This document shows positions 1 to 7,959 of a stretch of 64,000 bases of DNA, one piece after another. The notes under the pieces were generated by a model. The model saw nothing but the letters and a program-made list of their open reading frames with translations, was not told where the DNA came from and ran no database searches. The position numbers and the translations under genes are program-made. The DNA is from an uncultured Pirellula sp. (GTDB taxonomy: Bacteria; Planctomycetota; Planctomycetia; Pirellulales; Pirellulaceae), in the NCBI GenBank assembly GCA_903892355.1, contig CAITIE010000106.1, forward strand, positions 23,001-87,000, in the 5' to 3' direction. The stretch's first letter is position 1. The number at the start of each line of letters is the position of its first letter.

Positions 1-1854
1 AACGTCAATCAAGCCTTCCTTCGCGCATACTTGAAGCATCGAGCTGCGAACGGAATCGGGGTTAATGAACCTCAGCCTCAATCGAACGCACAACCTGAGA
101 TGACACCTTCGTTCTCTGCATCTCAAAGAACATTCAGCGACACGCAGGCTCCGAAAGCGACGCCGATCCGTTTGGGTGAGAATCATCGCGGTCGCATTGA
201 TCCTTCCCATTCGGCAGTCACGGGTTCGCATCTTGCGACCCCATACCAGAAGTCCTCTGCGGTACCTCAACCATCGGTCAATCATGCCACCGGCACGAAC
301 CATCCATCCACTGCAACCCATCCATTACCGATGTCCAGACCGGCACCCGCAACGGCTCCGTTGCCGACTGTGGTCCCCGTTGCATCGCCATCGGTGGCGG
401 AACCTACTTCACTTCGACCCAATGTTTGGTCTCCATTGGGTGTGGAACGAGGTATGAAATCGACGGCTACAAGCACGTCATCGCCCGCCGTAACGCGTAA
501 CGCCGTTTCTGCCGTTCCCTTAGAAGCAACACTGCAGCGACCCACGCAGCCAACGATGCAACCGGCAGCGGACGAAACACCTAGTCCAAGTTTAGAAACA
601 TTGACAAAGGCGTGGTCCAAGCAGCGTGCTCCTGCATTGAAGGATCTCAAGCCTCGCTCGCCCGCACCAGACGACCTTTCTGCTCCACCGCGACAAACAT
701 TACCACAGCAACAAACCGCACCGGTGGTTTCTCCGGCGGAAACCGATGTTCCCCATGGGCCTGTTGCACCTGTTCCACCTGTTTTCCGAACGCTCGATGG
801 CAAGCGACTCCGCCTCGATTCATCGGTGGTGCGTGCTAACAATACATCGACTCCGCCTGCAACGCCGGCTGTCGAGCTGAACGATCCATCGCCAACATCG
901 GTGGATGATTTCGGTATCGCTGACGTACGCAATCACCGAGAGGTCACTCCGGCTCATCCTTCGCAACAAACGCGTATAGACGCACCAATTGCCCGCGGCT
1001 CGAGCGTGCCGCACTGGATGGTTCCAGAAGAGATTAAATCCGTTCAAGAGTTCACGGTAACACCGCAGCCCTTTCCGGTTCATACGCAATCCGAACCCGT
1101 GGCGAGAGAAGCCACACGAGAGAGTCATCGGAACACGGCAACGACCTCCAAAACAGTCGATCGGCAACAGTTACAGAGTTTACCGCTCCCCGTCGCGTTC
1201 GCGGCGAGTTGGGAAGTCGATACATTCTTCTGGCCTGAAGTTCTCATGCATTTGGAGCGGTCGAACCCAAATAGTTTCCGCGAGATCGGATATCACTTGG
1301 CACAAGCCAATACGTCTGGTCTGAAGGTTATGGCGGTCACCAGCGGAGAACGTGGCGTGGGTCGCAGCACGGTTGCGATGCACATGGCCCGCTCTGCCTC
1401 CGCAGCAGGCCTCAAGGTTGCCTTGGTCGATGCGGACGCATTCACTCCAAGTCTCGTCGATCAATTGCGACTGGACGTTCAATTGGGCTGGCAAAGCTGC
1501 TTGTTCGAAGCCGTACCGCTCGAGGAGATCGCCGTTCACTCTGTTTCCGACAACGTGACGCTGTTTCCACTGACGAGCACTCTGTCCCAAGAACAAGTGC
1601 ATGTGAATCTACTTCGCATTTCGAAATTGATTCGCCGCATCTCCACCGCATTTGATCTCGTCATTCTCGATTCAAGCCGATTGAATTTGGACCAACGCGA
1701 CTTGGCAGGTGTTTCTTCGGATTCAGCCGTGGACGCTGCAGTGGTGGTTGTCGATTCGGAGCTGAGTATCAAAGAGAAAATTGATTCCGCGATCAGTATT
1801 CTGCAAACGATGGGATTGGGTTCGATAGGACTGGTGGAAAACTTCCGAGCGTAG
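1..1854 (+). CDS. CapB/CpsD-like P-loop protein, 5' end outside window
   Basis: The frame is open back to base 1, so the true start probably lies upstream; TTG at 31 and ATG at 100 are fallback starts only. Counting from the codon at 31, about 400 residues are Pro/Ser/Thr-rich and low-complexity. They are followed by a C-terminal MinD/CapB-type ATPase domain: P-loop SGERGVGRST near residue 438, Walker A' VALVDADAF near 465, Walker B LVILDSS near 543. The fold matches the cytoplasmic kinase half of Wzc/CpsD proteins that control exopolysaccharide chain export. Two features depart from a classical bacterial tyrosine kinase: the P-loop Lys is Arg, and there is no C-terminal Tyr cluster. The following ExeA-like gene, 14 bp on, is a common partner in exosortase/EPS loci. 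Function as an active kinase is doubtful; a regulatory or scaffold role is inferred. Confidence 0.75.
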   Translation, partial: NVNQAFLRAYLKHRAANGIGVNEPQPQSNAQPEMTPSFSASQRTFSDTQAPKATPIRLGENHRGRIDPSHSAVTGSHLATPYQKSSAVPQPSVNHATGTNHPSTATHPLPMSRPAPATAPLPTVVPVASPSVAEPTSLRPNVWSPLGVERGMKSTATSTSSPAVTRNAVSAVPLEATLQRPTQPTMQPAADETPSPSLETLTKAWSKQRAPALKDLKPRSPAPDDLSAPPRQTLPQQQTAPVVSPAETDVPHGPVAPVPPVFRTLDGKRLRLDSSVVRANNTSTPPATPAVELNDPSPTSVDDFGIADVRNHREVTPAHPSQQTRIDAPIARGSSVPHWMVPEEIKSVQEFTVTPQPFPVHTQSEPVAREATRESHRNTATTSKTVDRQQLQSLPLPVAFAASWEVDTFFWPEVLMHLERSNPNSFREIGYHLAQANTSGLKVMAVTSGERGVGRSTVAMHMARSASAAGLKVALVDADAFTPSLVDQLRLDVQLGWQSCLFEAVPLEEIAVHSVSDNVTLFPLTSTLSQEQVHVNLLRISKLIRRISTAFDLVILDSSRLNLDQRDLAGVSSDSAVDAAVVVVDSELSIKEKIDSAISILQTMGLGSIGLVENFRA

Positions 1855-1868
1855 GACGGATAGACAGC

Positions 1869-2708
1869 ATGTATGAATCGCACTGGAATCTCAGCGCCTT
1901 CCCATTCGACAATCGTTTCGATTCGGAGTTTTATTACCCATCTGAATCGCATCACGCGGCTTTGCTCAAGCTGATGTATTCGATTGAAACACGAAGATCT
2001 GCGGCGTTGCTGTGCGGTGATTCGGGCATGGGTAAGTCGATGTTGGTCGAAGCTGCCATCGCGCAATTGCCGGAATCGATTTCCCCAGTCCTCCGCGTGC
2101 CGTACCCGGCCATGCCTCCGGACCAACTGGTTCGATACATCGCCAGGCAAGCGGCTCCGTATGAGCCGGGAGAAGCGAACTTGGACGTCGGTACCTCGAT
2201 CGAAGCGATCGAGCGATTCTTAAGGCATAATCTCAGCGATGGCTATCACGCATTGCTGGTGATCGAAGAATCCCATCTCTTGGAATCCAGCGGCTCCCTA
2301 GCCGCGGTTCGAATGCTGCTGAATCTTGCTTCTGAACAGTCCGCTTCAGAATCGGCGTGGTCGATCTGCCTGGTTGGAAACATCCCCACGGTTGGGCATC
2401 TGGCGCGTCACCCCGAACTCGAAGATCGAATTGCGGTACGATGTGTTTTGGAACGATTCAGTCTGGATTCCACCGTGGCGTACATCGAACATCGGTTGCG
2501 TGCGGCGGGAAGCAATCGTCCGACACCTTTCTCCGAGCGAGCCCTCGAGGCGCTCCAGCTCCATGCGGCTGGGATCCCCCGCCGCATCAATCGGTTGTGC
2601 GACATGGCGATGATGATCGGCTACGCTCAGGACCTTCAGCAGATCGATGAGTCGGTGATCGATTTGGCGCAGCAAGAACTCTCCGCACGGATCTTATACG
2701 CTGCGTGA
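1869..2708 (+). CDS. ExeA-like AAA ATPase, EPS/exosortase-locus type
   Basis: The protein has 279 residues and opens with the typical ExeA-family start MYESHWNL followed by FPFDN. Walker A is GDSGMGKS (residues 50-57) and Walker B is LLVIEESH (129-136). A sensor-like segment VGNIPT follows, then a C-terminal helical part (IPRRINRLCD) typical of the AAA_22/ExeA group. Relatives energise secretion (ExeA in type II secretion) or sit in exopolysaccharide clusters beside a CpsD-like kinase, which is the arrangement here. There is no peptidoglycan-binding or membrane segment, so this is the short cytoplasmic form. It lies 14 bp after the CapB-like gene, almost certainly in one operon. It ends 5 bp before the convergent membrane-protein gene, leaving no room for a separate terminator. 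Confidence 0.85.
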   Translation: MYESHWNLSAFPFDNRFDSEFYYPSESHHAALLKLMYSIETRRSAALLCGDSGMGKSMLVEAAIAQLPESISPVLRVPYPAMPPDQLVRYIARQAAPYEPGEANLDVGTSIEAIERFLRHNLSDGYHALLVIEESHLLESSGSLAAVRMLLNLASEQSASESAWSICLVGNIPTVGHLARHPELEDRIAVRCVLERFSLDSTVAYIEHRLRAAGSNRPTPFSERALEALQLHAAGIPRRINRLCDMAMMIGYAQDLQQIDESVIDLAQQELSARILYAA

Positions 2709-2713
2709 CTCTG

Positions 2714-3100
2714 TCAAATCAAGCCGGCGTTTTGAAATCTCAAGTAACACCAATAGATGACGCCTGCGCATGCTCCTATCAGCATCAGCGTGTATGCGAT
2801 GTTAACGATCGACCAGACGATTTTCTCTGTCGTCGTGAAGGCATAGCTCAGCCACAGTACCGGTAGTCCCAAAAAACCGGTTACGCAAAACAGGAGCAAT
2901 AAAATCCACTTGCGATTGGAGAGAAGTTGCTCCCATTGAGACTGCGGGCGCACTCGCCGCGAGTTTGCGACCCCAAGTGTTTCCCCTGGAGAATGATCGG
3001 GTGTGCTGCCCACGGATGGGCTCGAACGCGACTTCGAACCGCTGTCAAAACGTGACCTGGGATCGGGGAAGGAACGATTTGGAGAGGGTTCGTTGCTCAT
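2714..3100 (-). CDS. small membrane protein of unknown function, two TM helices
   Basis: This 128-residue protein is not recognised. The first 55 residues are polar and rich in Ser, Pro and Arg, probably cytoplasmic and disordered. Two hydrophobic helices follow, at about residues 65-88 (starting WILLLLFCVTGFLG) and 95-120 (containing LMLIGACAGVIYWC), then a short tail. It lies 28 bp downstream of the MBL-fold gene on the same strand, so the two are probably cotranscribed. The sequence between them is a 19-bp-period duplication. The coding call rests on frame length, codon pattern and the clean two-helix profile. Confidence 0.7.
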   Translation of the reverse strand: MSNEPSPNRSFPDPRSRFDSGSKSRSSPSVGSTPDHSPGETLGVANSRRVRPQSQWEQLLSNRKWILLLLFCVTGFLGLPVLWLSYAFTTTEKIVWSIVNIAYTLMLIGACAGVIYWCYLRFQNAGLI

Positions 3101-3106
3101 CGCTAC

Positions 3107-3144
3107 TCATCACTCGGGTAGATCGTCATCACTCGGGCAATCGG
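3107..3144. repeat. 19-bp-period tandem duplication at a gene 3' end
   Basis: The 12-mer TCATCACTCGGG occurs at 3107-3118 and again at 3126-3137, a period of 19 bp. The second copy contains the stop codon of the MBL-fold gene, so the duplication begins at the 3' end of a coding region, as in the array at the end of metG. Confidence 0.7.
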
Positions 3145-3911
3145 CCCTCGGCAATTTCTTGCTCCCATTGCTTCATCAATGGCCAATCGATGGCGCAGGT
3201 TCCAAAGTCGGACAAGTGCAAGTAGCCGCGCAGACGCTCTAAAACCCGGTCGATCATTGCAGGATCTTTGCGGAAGTAAGGGCCGTGGCTCGGGAGCAGC
3301 CATTCGATTTCCGAATCGCGGATCCGCTCGAGGGAGCGAATGAACGAGGGAATGTCGCTGCCATGGTGCGCATCGATGGCCCCTACTCCACCGTCCCGAT
3401 AGATGTTGTCGCCACTAAAGAGCAAGTTGTTCAATCGGAATGCGAGTTGGCTGTCCGCATGTCCCGGGGTCGACCACACCTCAAGCTTCAAGCTGCCAAT
3501 TTCGATAATGCTACCTTCGTTGAGCTTGTGCTCGACCTGCACAGGAGGCATCGCTTCGGAGATCCCTTGAGCGTCGATTTCTGCGAATGTCTGCAAGCGA
3601 TCCCCGGTCTCGAGCAATTGCGCGGCTCGGGGATGAGCGGTTACAGTGGTCTTGAGGATTTGTTTCGCTTTCGCAAAGCCTTGGCTGTGATCCACATCTG
3701 CATGTGTCGCAATCAGTGATTTGCACTTGGAAAGAGGAAAGTCCAAATCGCGGATCAAATCGATCACTTCCTCGACGGTGTCTTCATAGCCAATGTCGAG
3801 CAGGACCCACTCGTCTGCATCGTAGACCAAATAGACGTTGCAACCAATCAGGTGACCGGCTTGAACGTTCAATTCGATAACATTTGGGAAGATAGGCTTG
3901 CGGGTGATCAT
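3129..3911 (-). CDS. MBL-fold metallo-hydrolase with an altered metal motif
   Basis: The 260-residue protein has a metallo-beta-lactamase fold. THADVDHSQG (His70, Asp72, Asp74, His75), TPGHAD (His151), FSGDNIY (Asp168) and LPSHG (His209) fall in the expected order. The usual HxHxDH motif reads HxDxDH, so the second His ligand is Asp. Flavodiiron-type members carry an acidic residue (Glu) at the same place, so a di-iron or mixed-metal site is possible; this is inference. There is no signal peptide, so it is cytoplasmic. The substrate is not predictable; glyoxalase II-like or other thioester/ester hydrolysis would be the default for the superfamily. ATG at 3911 fits the family N-terminus (a strand leading to NVYLVYDADEWVLLDIG). 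Confidence 0.85.
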   Translation of the reverse strand: MITRKPIFPNVIELNVQAGHLIGCNVYLVYDADEWVLLDIGYEDTVEEVIDLIRDLDFPLSKCKSLIATHADVDHSQGFAKAKQILKTTVTAHPRAAQLLETGDRLQTFAEIDAQGISEAMPPVQVEHKLNEGSIIEIGSLKLEVWSTPGHADSQLAFRLNNLLFSGDNIYRDGGVGAIDAHHGSDIPSFIRSLERIRDSEIEWLLPSHGPYFRKDPAMIDRVLERLRGYLHLSDFGTCAIDWPLMKQWEQEIAEGRLPE

Positions 3912-3991
3912 GCGAGAAATTCAAAGGAAGAGAGATTCGGCTCGATACGTGGTTGGATCAGCACCCAAGGTAACAAACACCTGCCATAGCC

Positions 3992-4951
3992 TCAAGGATC
4001 GTTGGTGCGCTCTCGAGCCTTTGCGGAGTTTCGCCACTGCCGGATAACTTCAAAGACTAAGATCGAGCCACTCACCGATGCATTGAGGGAATCGATGACC
4101 CCTCCCATGGGAATGTGGACGGATGTTACACCCTGGTTTGACCAGCGATTCTCTAGACCCAATGCTTCGTTCCCGATAACAATCGCGGTTCGAGTAGGGT
4201 ACGGGACCTCGGAGTAATCGATCCCGCCATCGGCCCTTGCAGCGAATAGGGCCACCCCTCTCCCATCCAGCCATTTTCGGACTTCCGATTCCGTACCAAC
4301 TCCCATGGGCACTCGGAAAATCGCCCCCAAACTCGAACGAATCGCATTCGGATTCCAAATTTCGCACACCGGATCGCTCATCAAAACCGCGGTAGCGCCG
4401 GCTGCATCCGCCGTGCGCAGGATCGCTCCTAGATTCCCTGGTTTTTCCATCCGGTCCAACACGAGGAACAGTTGCGGAGCATCGGGGACTGTCACCGATG
4501 AGCGACCCACGATGCGTTCGTTCAGGGTTTCGATGCTGGTATCAGGCATCCTCGCGACTGCGATTTCACCTAAGTCCCTATCGCCATACTGTAGTTTGGA
4601 CATCGCTTGCGGGCCGAGCAATGTGATCTTCAGCCCGGGGAATCGCTTGCGCCATTCGTACGCATTCAAGGCCTCTTGATAGCGCTGCGATGCTCTGCCT
4701 GAATCTGCTACGCTGCCTGAATCTGCTACGCTGTCTGAATCTGCTACGCTGCCTGAATCTGCGAGGAACAATTCGAGCCGCTCTGCGAGGAACAATTCCG
4801 CGCATTCAATCCCTCCAGCAACCGCATGCTCGATGTTCGATGCACCATCGATCACGATGCATCCTTCACGCTTGCGATCGCGCGCGTCCCTTAACGATGC
4901 GACCCATTTCACGCGGGGATTGCTTGGGCTGGTGATAACCTCAAACGACAA
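3992..4951 (-). CDS. SpoU/TrmH-family RNA 2'-O-methyltransferase
   Basis: This 319-residue enzyme is of the SPOUT class that methylates ribose 2'-OH in rRNA or tRNA using S-adenosylmethionine. The N-terminal part (SFEVITSPSNPRVKWVASL) matches the substrate-binding L30e-like domain of 23S rRNA methylases. The C-terminal knot carries the three SpoU motifs: motif 1 LDRMEKPGNLGAILRTADA (about 170-188), motif 2 IVIGNEALGLE (about 262), motif 3 IPMGGVIDSLNASVSGSI (about 285-302). The Asn, Glu and Ser/Asn residues for SAM binding are intact. Residues about 64-84 are a Ser/Val/Ala/Asp repeat encoded by an 18-bp minisatellite, which probably forms a loop between the two domains. tRNA-Leu lies about 160 bp upstream on the same strand. 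Confidence 0.9.
   Translation of the reverse strand: MSFEVITSPSNPRVKWVASLRDARDRKREGCIVIDGASNIEHAVAGGIECAELFLAERLELFLADSGSVADSDSVADSGSVADSGRASQRYQEALNAYEWRKRFPGLKITLLGPQAMSKLQYGDRDLGEIAVARMPDTSIETLNERIVGRSSVTVPDAPQLFLVLDRMEKPGNLGAILRTADAAGATAVLMSDPVCEIWNPNAIRSSLGAIFRVPMGVGTESEVRKWLDGRGVALFAARADGGIDYSEVPYPTRTAIVIGNEALGLENRWSNQGVTSVHIPMGGVIDSLNASVSGSILVFEVIRQWRNSAKARERTNDP
4695..4766. repeat. 18-bp in-frame minisatellite, four copies, inside the TrmH-like gene
   Basis: The unit CTGCCTGAATCTGCTACG (plus strand) occurs at 4695, 4713, 4731 (one change) and 4749 (diverged end). The period is a multiple of three, so it encodes a six-residue repeat (D-S-x-S-V-A) without shifting frame. Beside it, the segment CTGCGAGGAACAATTC is also duplicated, giving ELFLA twice in the protein. 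Confidence 0.95.
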
Positions 4952-5003
4952 GTAACGGCCTCAGCGGAAGGGAGGTTGTTCCCAAAGGGGGCGATGCGGT
5001 AGT

Positions 5004-5071
5004 GCGGACGGGGCGATAGCGCGGACGGGGCGATAGCGCGGACGGGGCGATAGCGCGGACGGGGCGGTGCC
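5004..5071. repeat. 17-bp intergenic tandem repeat, four copies
   Basis: GCGGACGGGGCGATAGC begins at 5004, 5021 and 5038, with a fourth diverged copy at 5055. It sits between the 3' end of tRNA-Leu and the start of the TrmH-like gene, in the leader of that gene. It is very G-rich on the plus strand. Confidence 0.95.
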
Positions 5072-5111
5072 TGTGCACCCAACGGGCAAATTGCCATGCG
5101 GGCATGTTCAG

Positions 5112-5193
5112 TGGCCACTCGGGGAGTCGAACCCCGACGCCTTGCGGCACCAGATCCTAAGTCTGGCGTGTCTGCCAATTTCACCAAGCGGCC
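5112..5193 (-). tRNA. tRNA-Leu, anticodon UAG
   Basis: Read on the minus strand, an 82-nt cloverleaf folds. The acceptor stem pairs GGCCGCT with AGTGGCC, with discriminator A as expected for Leu. The anticodon stem CCAGA/TCTGG encloses loop CTTAGGA (anticodon TAG). A long variable arm TGCCGCAAGGCGT marks it as class II, and the T arm is CGGGG TTCGACT CCCCG. CCA is not encoded. It reads CUA and, by wobble, other CUN codons. Confidence 0.97.
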
Positions 5194-5303
5194 ATTAACA
5201 CTTCGCCACAGTCTAATATCCCAGCTCAGGAATGTCGACCGATACTTCTCAAGAACCTGCCGCCACGTGGGTACATGCCGACTAATTGACGATTTCTAGA
5301 AAA

Positions 5304-6065
5304 TTAGCGAGGCGTTGGTTTTCGCCACTGCGCATTGGGGTCGACAACCGTATCGCTGAGGCTTCCAGAACTAGATGGGGCTACAGAACTAGATGGGGCT
5401 ACACTCGGTTGGGCCGAGACGCTCGATGCGGAAACGACAGGAGCCGGGGTGTTGCCGGAGACAACCGGAGGCAAGGGAAGAGGGTCCTGGACTGCGGCGG
5501 TCAAAACTTCGCTCGCCTGCGCGACGCCTTGGCCGAGCCGGTCGATCCGCGCGCTCGCTTGCTGGACACTGCTGTTGATCGCATTGGTCGACTTATTGAT
5601 CGCATTGCTCGATTGCTGCAACGCGTTGGTCACGTTTTGGGTGACTCCAAAAACTTGATTCTCCGCCGCGGCGATGCCGTCAACCAGCGGGTTGCTGGGA
5701 AAGCTGCTTTGCGTGGTTTTGTTGCCCATATTAAGGCCACTCGGGGTCACGCCACTCGGGGGCACAAAAGGTTGATTTGCGGTGGGTTGATTTGCTGAAG
5801 GGGAGCCTATGGACGGCTGACCGACGGTACCCGAGTAATTGGTAGGCCCTTTGGTTGTGCCTAGCGAAGGGGGAGGAACTCGGGTGGCTTGGTTCCATCC
5901 ACCGAGTGGATTTCCGGACAGCGGGTTTCCTTGGCACCCTAGCGTCGCTCCTGCCAGAGTTGCCATCGAGCCCGCCACGAGGAGCCGAAGGGTATGTCGC
6001 TTCTTCGGCGAAACCCTTTGATGGCGTGCACTGCAGCTTCCATTCGTGTTTGGCATTGGTCTCAT
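5304..6065 (-). CDS. putative exported lipoprotein, Ser/Pro/Asn-rich, unknown function
   Basis: The 253-residue protein has a basic N-terminus, a short hydrophobic stretch and a Cys at residue 44 (context LAGATLGC). This resembles a lipoprotein signal, although the residue at -3 is not the classical Leu. The mature part is low-complexity (Gly, Asn, Pro, Ser). A middle helical segment of about 70 residues (from VDGIAAAENQVFGVTQNV) has a heptad-like pattern with many Asn/Ser/Ala. The C-terminus has an SVAPSS repeat from a DNA duplication. No family is recognised. ATG at 6065 is supported by a Shine-Dalgarno AAGGA seven bases upstream. Confidence 0.7.
   Translation of the reverse strand: MRPMPNTNGSCSARHQRVSPKKRHTLRLLVAGSMATLAGATLGCQGNPLSGNPLGGWNQATRVPPPSLGTTKGPTNYSGTVGQPSIGSPSANQPTANQPFVPPSGVTPSGLNMGNKTTQSSFPSNPLVDGIAAAENQVFGVTQNVTNALQQSSNAINKSTNAINSSVQQASARIDRLGQGVAQASEVLTAAVQDPLPLPPVVSGNTPAPVVSASSVSAQPSVAPSSSVAPSSSGSLSDTVVDPNAQWRKPTPR
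5366..5401. repeat. 18-bp in-frame tandem duplication in the lipoprotein gene
   Basis: CAGAACTAGATGGGGCTA occurs twice in exact tandem (5366-5383 and 5384-5401). It encodes a duplicated SVAPSS segment near the C-terminus of the lipoprotein. Confidence 0.95.
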
Positions 6066-6407
6066 GGCTCAGTCCTTTGGGAGCATTTCTGAAAGGAGGG
6101 AAACCCCGGACCGGGGTCCCAAAGAGGACAATACGGTTCCCGCGAAGTCGATCGCAAGACGGAAATCGCCAACCGGTACGGAAACCGCTGCTACTTGCGA
6201 ACTTGGAGAAGCTGCGTAATTTCGATCCGGGGCCAATCGGGGTGTCCAGGTTCTGCGCGCAGCAAGTTTCAGTTTCGATTACCATTACGCGTCTTAGATT
6301 TGGCAAGCGACTGATTCCAGCGGGATTTCGGGACGACCTCGGGTTCCCCGATGGACTGCTTGCACCGATCCGCCACACCAACAATTGCAATCCTAGAGGA
6401 GCTTTGG
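6066..6407. promoter_or_regulatory. divergent intergenic region with a 15-bp palindrome
   Basis: This 342-bp gap separates the lipoprotein (minus) from the POT transporter (plus). A perfect palindrome ACCCCGG-A-CCGGGGT lies at 6103-6117, about 40 bp upstream of the lipoprotein start, and could be an operator. The rest contains no convincing gene or RNA. AGAGGA at 6395-6400 is the ribosome-binding site of the transporter. Confidence 0.4.
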
Positions 6408-7952
6408 ATGAGCCAAAACCCTTATGAATCGTCAGAGCACGCACATAGCATTCCGTCGGAACCAGAGGTGGGTACGGATGCGTCAGGTCACGTGGCACCT
6501 CCACCAGGAGAGTTCCTGGGGCATCCAAGTTCGCTGTGGATGCTATTCTCGACGGAGTTTTGGGAGCGATTCTGCTACTACGGGATGCGAGCGATCCTCG
6601 CGGTGTACGTTGCCGAAACCTTCTTCAACACACTCGATGACGCGGCGGCAAAAAAGGAAGCGTCATTGACGTATGGCGGGTTTACATCTTTGGTCTACGC
6701 CACAGGCATCTTTGGTGGGTTTATCGCCGACCGTATCCTCGGCTACCAACGCTCGATCCTGCTCGGTGGATTGTTGATGGCGATCGGCATGTTCATCTTG
6801 CTTGTTCAAAACCTGCAAACGTTTTTAATCGGCTTGTCGGTCTTGATCGCAGGGAACGGTCTCTTCAAACCGAATATCTCGTCGATGGTCGGAAAGCTCT
6901 ACACTCCGAACGATCCGCGTCGCGATTCAGGGTTTACGATCTTTTATATGGGGATCAACGCAGGTGCGTTCTTTGCTCCGATCGTCTGCGCCACATGGAT
7001 TGGGGCGAACTATGGACGGCAATATGGATTCCTCGCGGCAGGCCTGGGAATGATTTTGGGGATTATCATTTTTCACTTCATGTCGGGTATGCTCGGAGAG
7101 GTTGGCAAACCCCCCAAAGGCAAAGAAGGATTCATTCCGATGAACCTGGTTTTTCTCGGCGCCTTCGCGATCGTTCCTATCAATTACTTTTTGCTGAGCA
7201 AAAGCGACATTCTCGGGTATGTTCTCATGGCCATGATGGTCGGCTTGAGCATCTACTTTGTGGTCAGTGGCATCAACAGTGGCGACCGTATCCAAAGCCA
7301 GCGTTACGTCGCGATGCTAATTCTGTTCTTTGCGAATATTCTGTTCTGGGCTCTCTTTGAACAAGCGGGTTCTTCGCTGAACTTTCTAGCCAAGGACTAT
7401 GTCGATGCGCCGTTTGACTTTTCATTGTTCCAAAGTTTCAACGCACTGTTCATCATCGCCCTGGCCCCAGTCTTTGCGGCTCTTTGGCCATGGCTCGATA
7501 AAAGGAATGTAAACCCGTCCATTCCCCGGAAATTTGCAATTGCTCTGATCTCTTGCGGGCTCGGCTTCTTGGTCTTGGTCATGGCCATCCAAGCGACCCA
7601 ACCGGGGGAGAAGATCGCTTGGACGATCCTTGGGCTCACCTACTTGATCCACACCGTCGCCGAACTTTGCTTGTCACCAATCGGATTGTCGATGGTGACC
7701 AAGCTCGCGAAACCAAAAGAAGTCGGGTTGGCGATGGGGGGCTGGTTCCTCTCTACCGCGATGGCCAATTACTTCGCAGGTGTGATCGCAGCGATCGCTT
7801 CTGGTGGAGGTGGTGAGCACGGCGAGCAAGCCAGTTCGCTCGCCCAGTATGCGACGGTCTTTTCGCAACTGTGGTGGCTCGGAGCGATCATTGGCGGGAT
7901 CTTCTTTTTTGCAGCTCCACTGATCAATAAACTCATGCACGGTGTCAAGTAA
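6408..7952 (+). CDS. POT/PTR2-family proton-dependent oligopeptide transporter
   Basis: This inner-membrane symporter imports di- and tripeptides with protons. It has about 514 residues from ATG 6408, which is preceded by AGAGGA at seven bases; an upstream ATG at 6351 has no such site. The hydrophilic N-terminus leads into the PTR2 signature segment FWERFCYYGMRAILAVYV, with the ExxER-type acidic/aromatic motif. GLFKPNISSMVGKLY and FTIFYMGINAGAFFAPI follow, both diagnostic of the family. About 12-14 membrane helices can be drawn. The OPT-family transporter begins 7 bp after the stop, so both peptide importers share an operon. Confidence 0.93.
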   Translation: MSQNPYESSEHAHSIPSEPEVGTDASGHVAPPPGEFLGHPSSLWMLFSTEFWERFCYYGMRAILAVYVAETFFNTLDDAAAKKEASLTYGGFTSLVYATGIFGGFIADRILGYQRSILLGGLLMAIGMFILLVQNLQTFLIGLSVLIAGNGLFKPNISSMVGKLYTPNDPRRDSGFTIFYMGINAGAFFAPIVCATWIGANYGRQYGFLAAGLGMILGIIIFHFMSGMLGEVGKPPKGKEGFIPMNLVFLGAFAIVPINYFLLSKSDILGYVLMAMMVGLSIYFVVSGINSGDRIQSQRYVAMLILFFANILFWALFEQAGSSLNFLAKDYVDAPFDFSLFQSFNALFIIALAPVFAALWPWLDKRNVNPSIPRKFAIALISCGLGFLVLVMAIQATQPGEKIAWTILGLTYLIHTVAELCLSPIGLSMVTKLAKPKEVGLAMGGWFLSTAMANYFAGVIAAIASGGGGEHGEQASSLAQYATVFSQLWWLGAIIGGIFFFAAPLINKLMHGVK

Positions 7953-7959
7953 TCGAACC

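Noticed and set aside
282..932. 216-residue minus-strand frame within the CapB-like gene
   Set aside because: Antisense to the Pro/Ser-rich region; low-complexity Gly/Thr mirror of it.
4909..5187. 92-residue minus-strand frame over tRNA-Leu
   Set aside because: It reads through the tRNA and the 17-bp repeats, so it is not a gene.
6063..6407. Riboswitch or leader RNA upstream of the peptide transporters
   Set aside because: No recognised aptamer core; only a short palindrome nearer the divergent lipoprotein gene.
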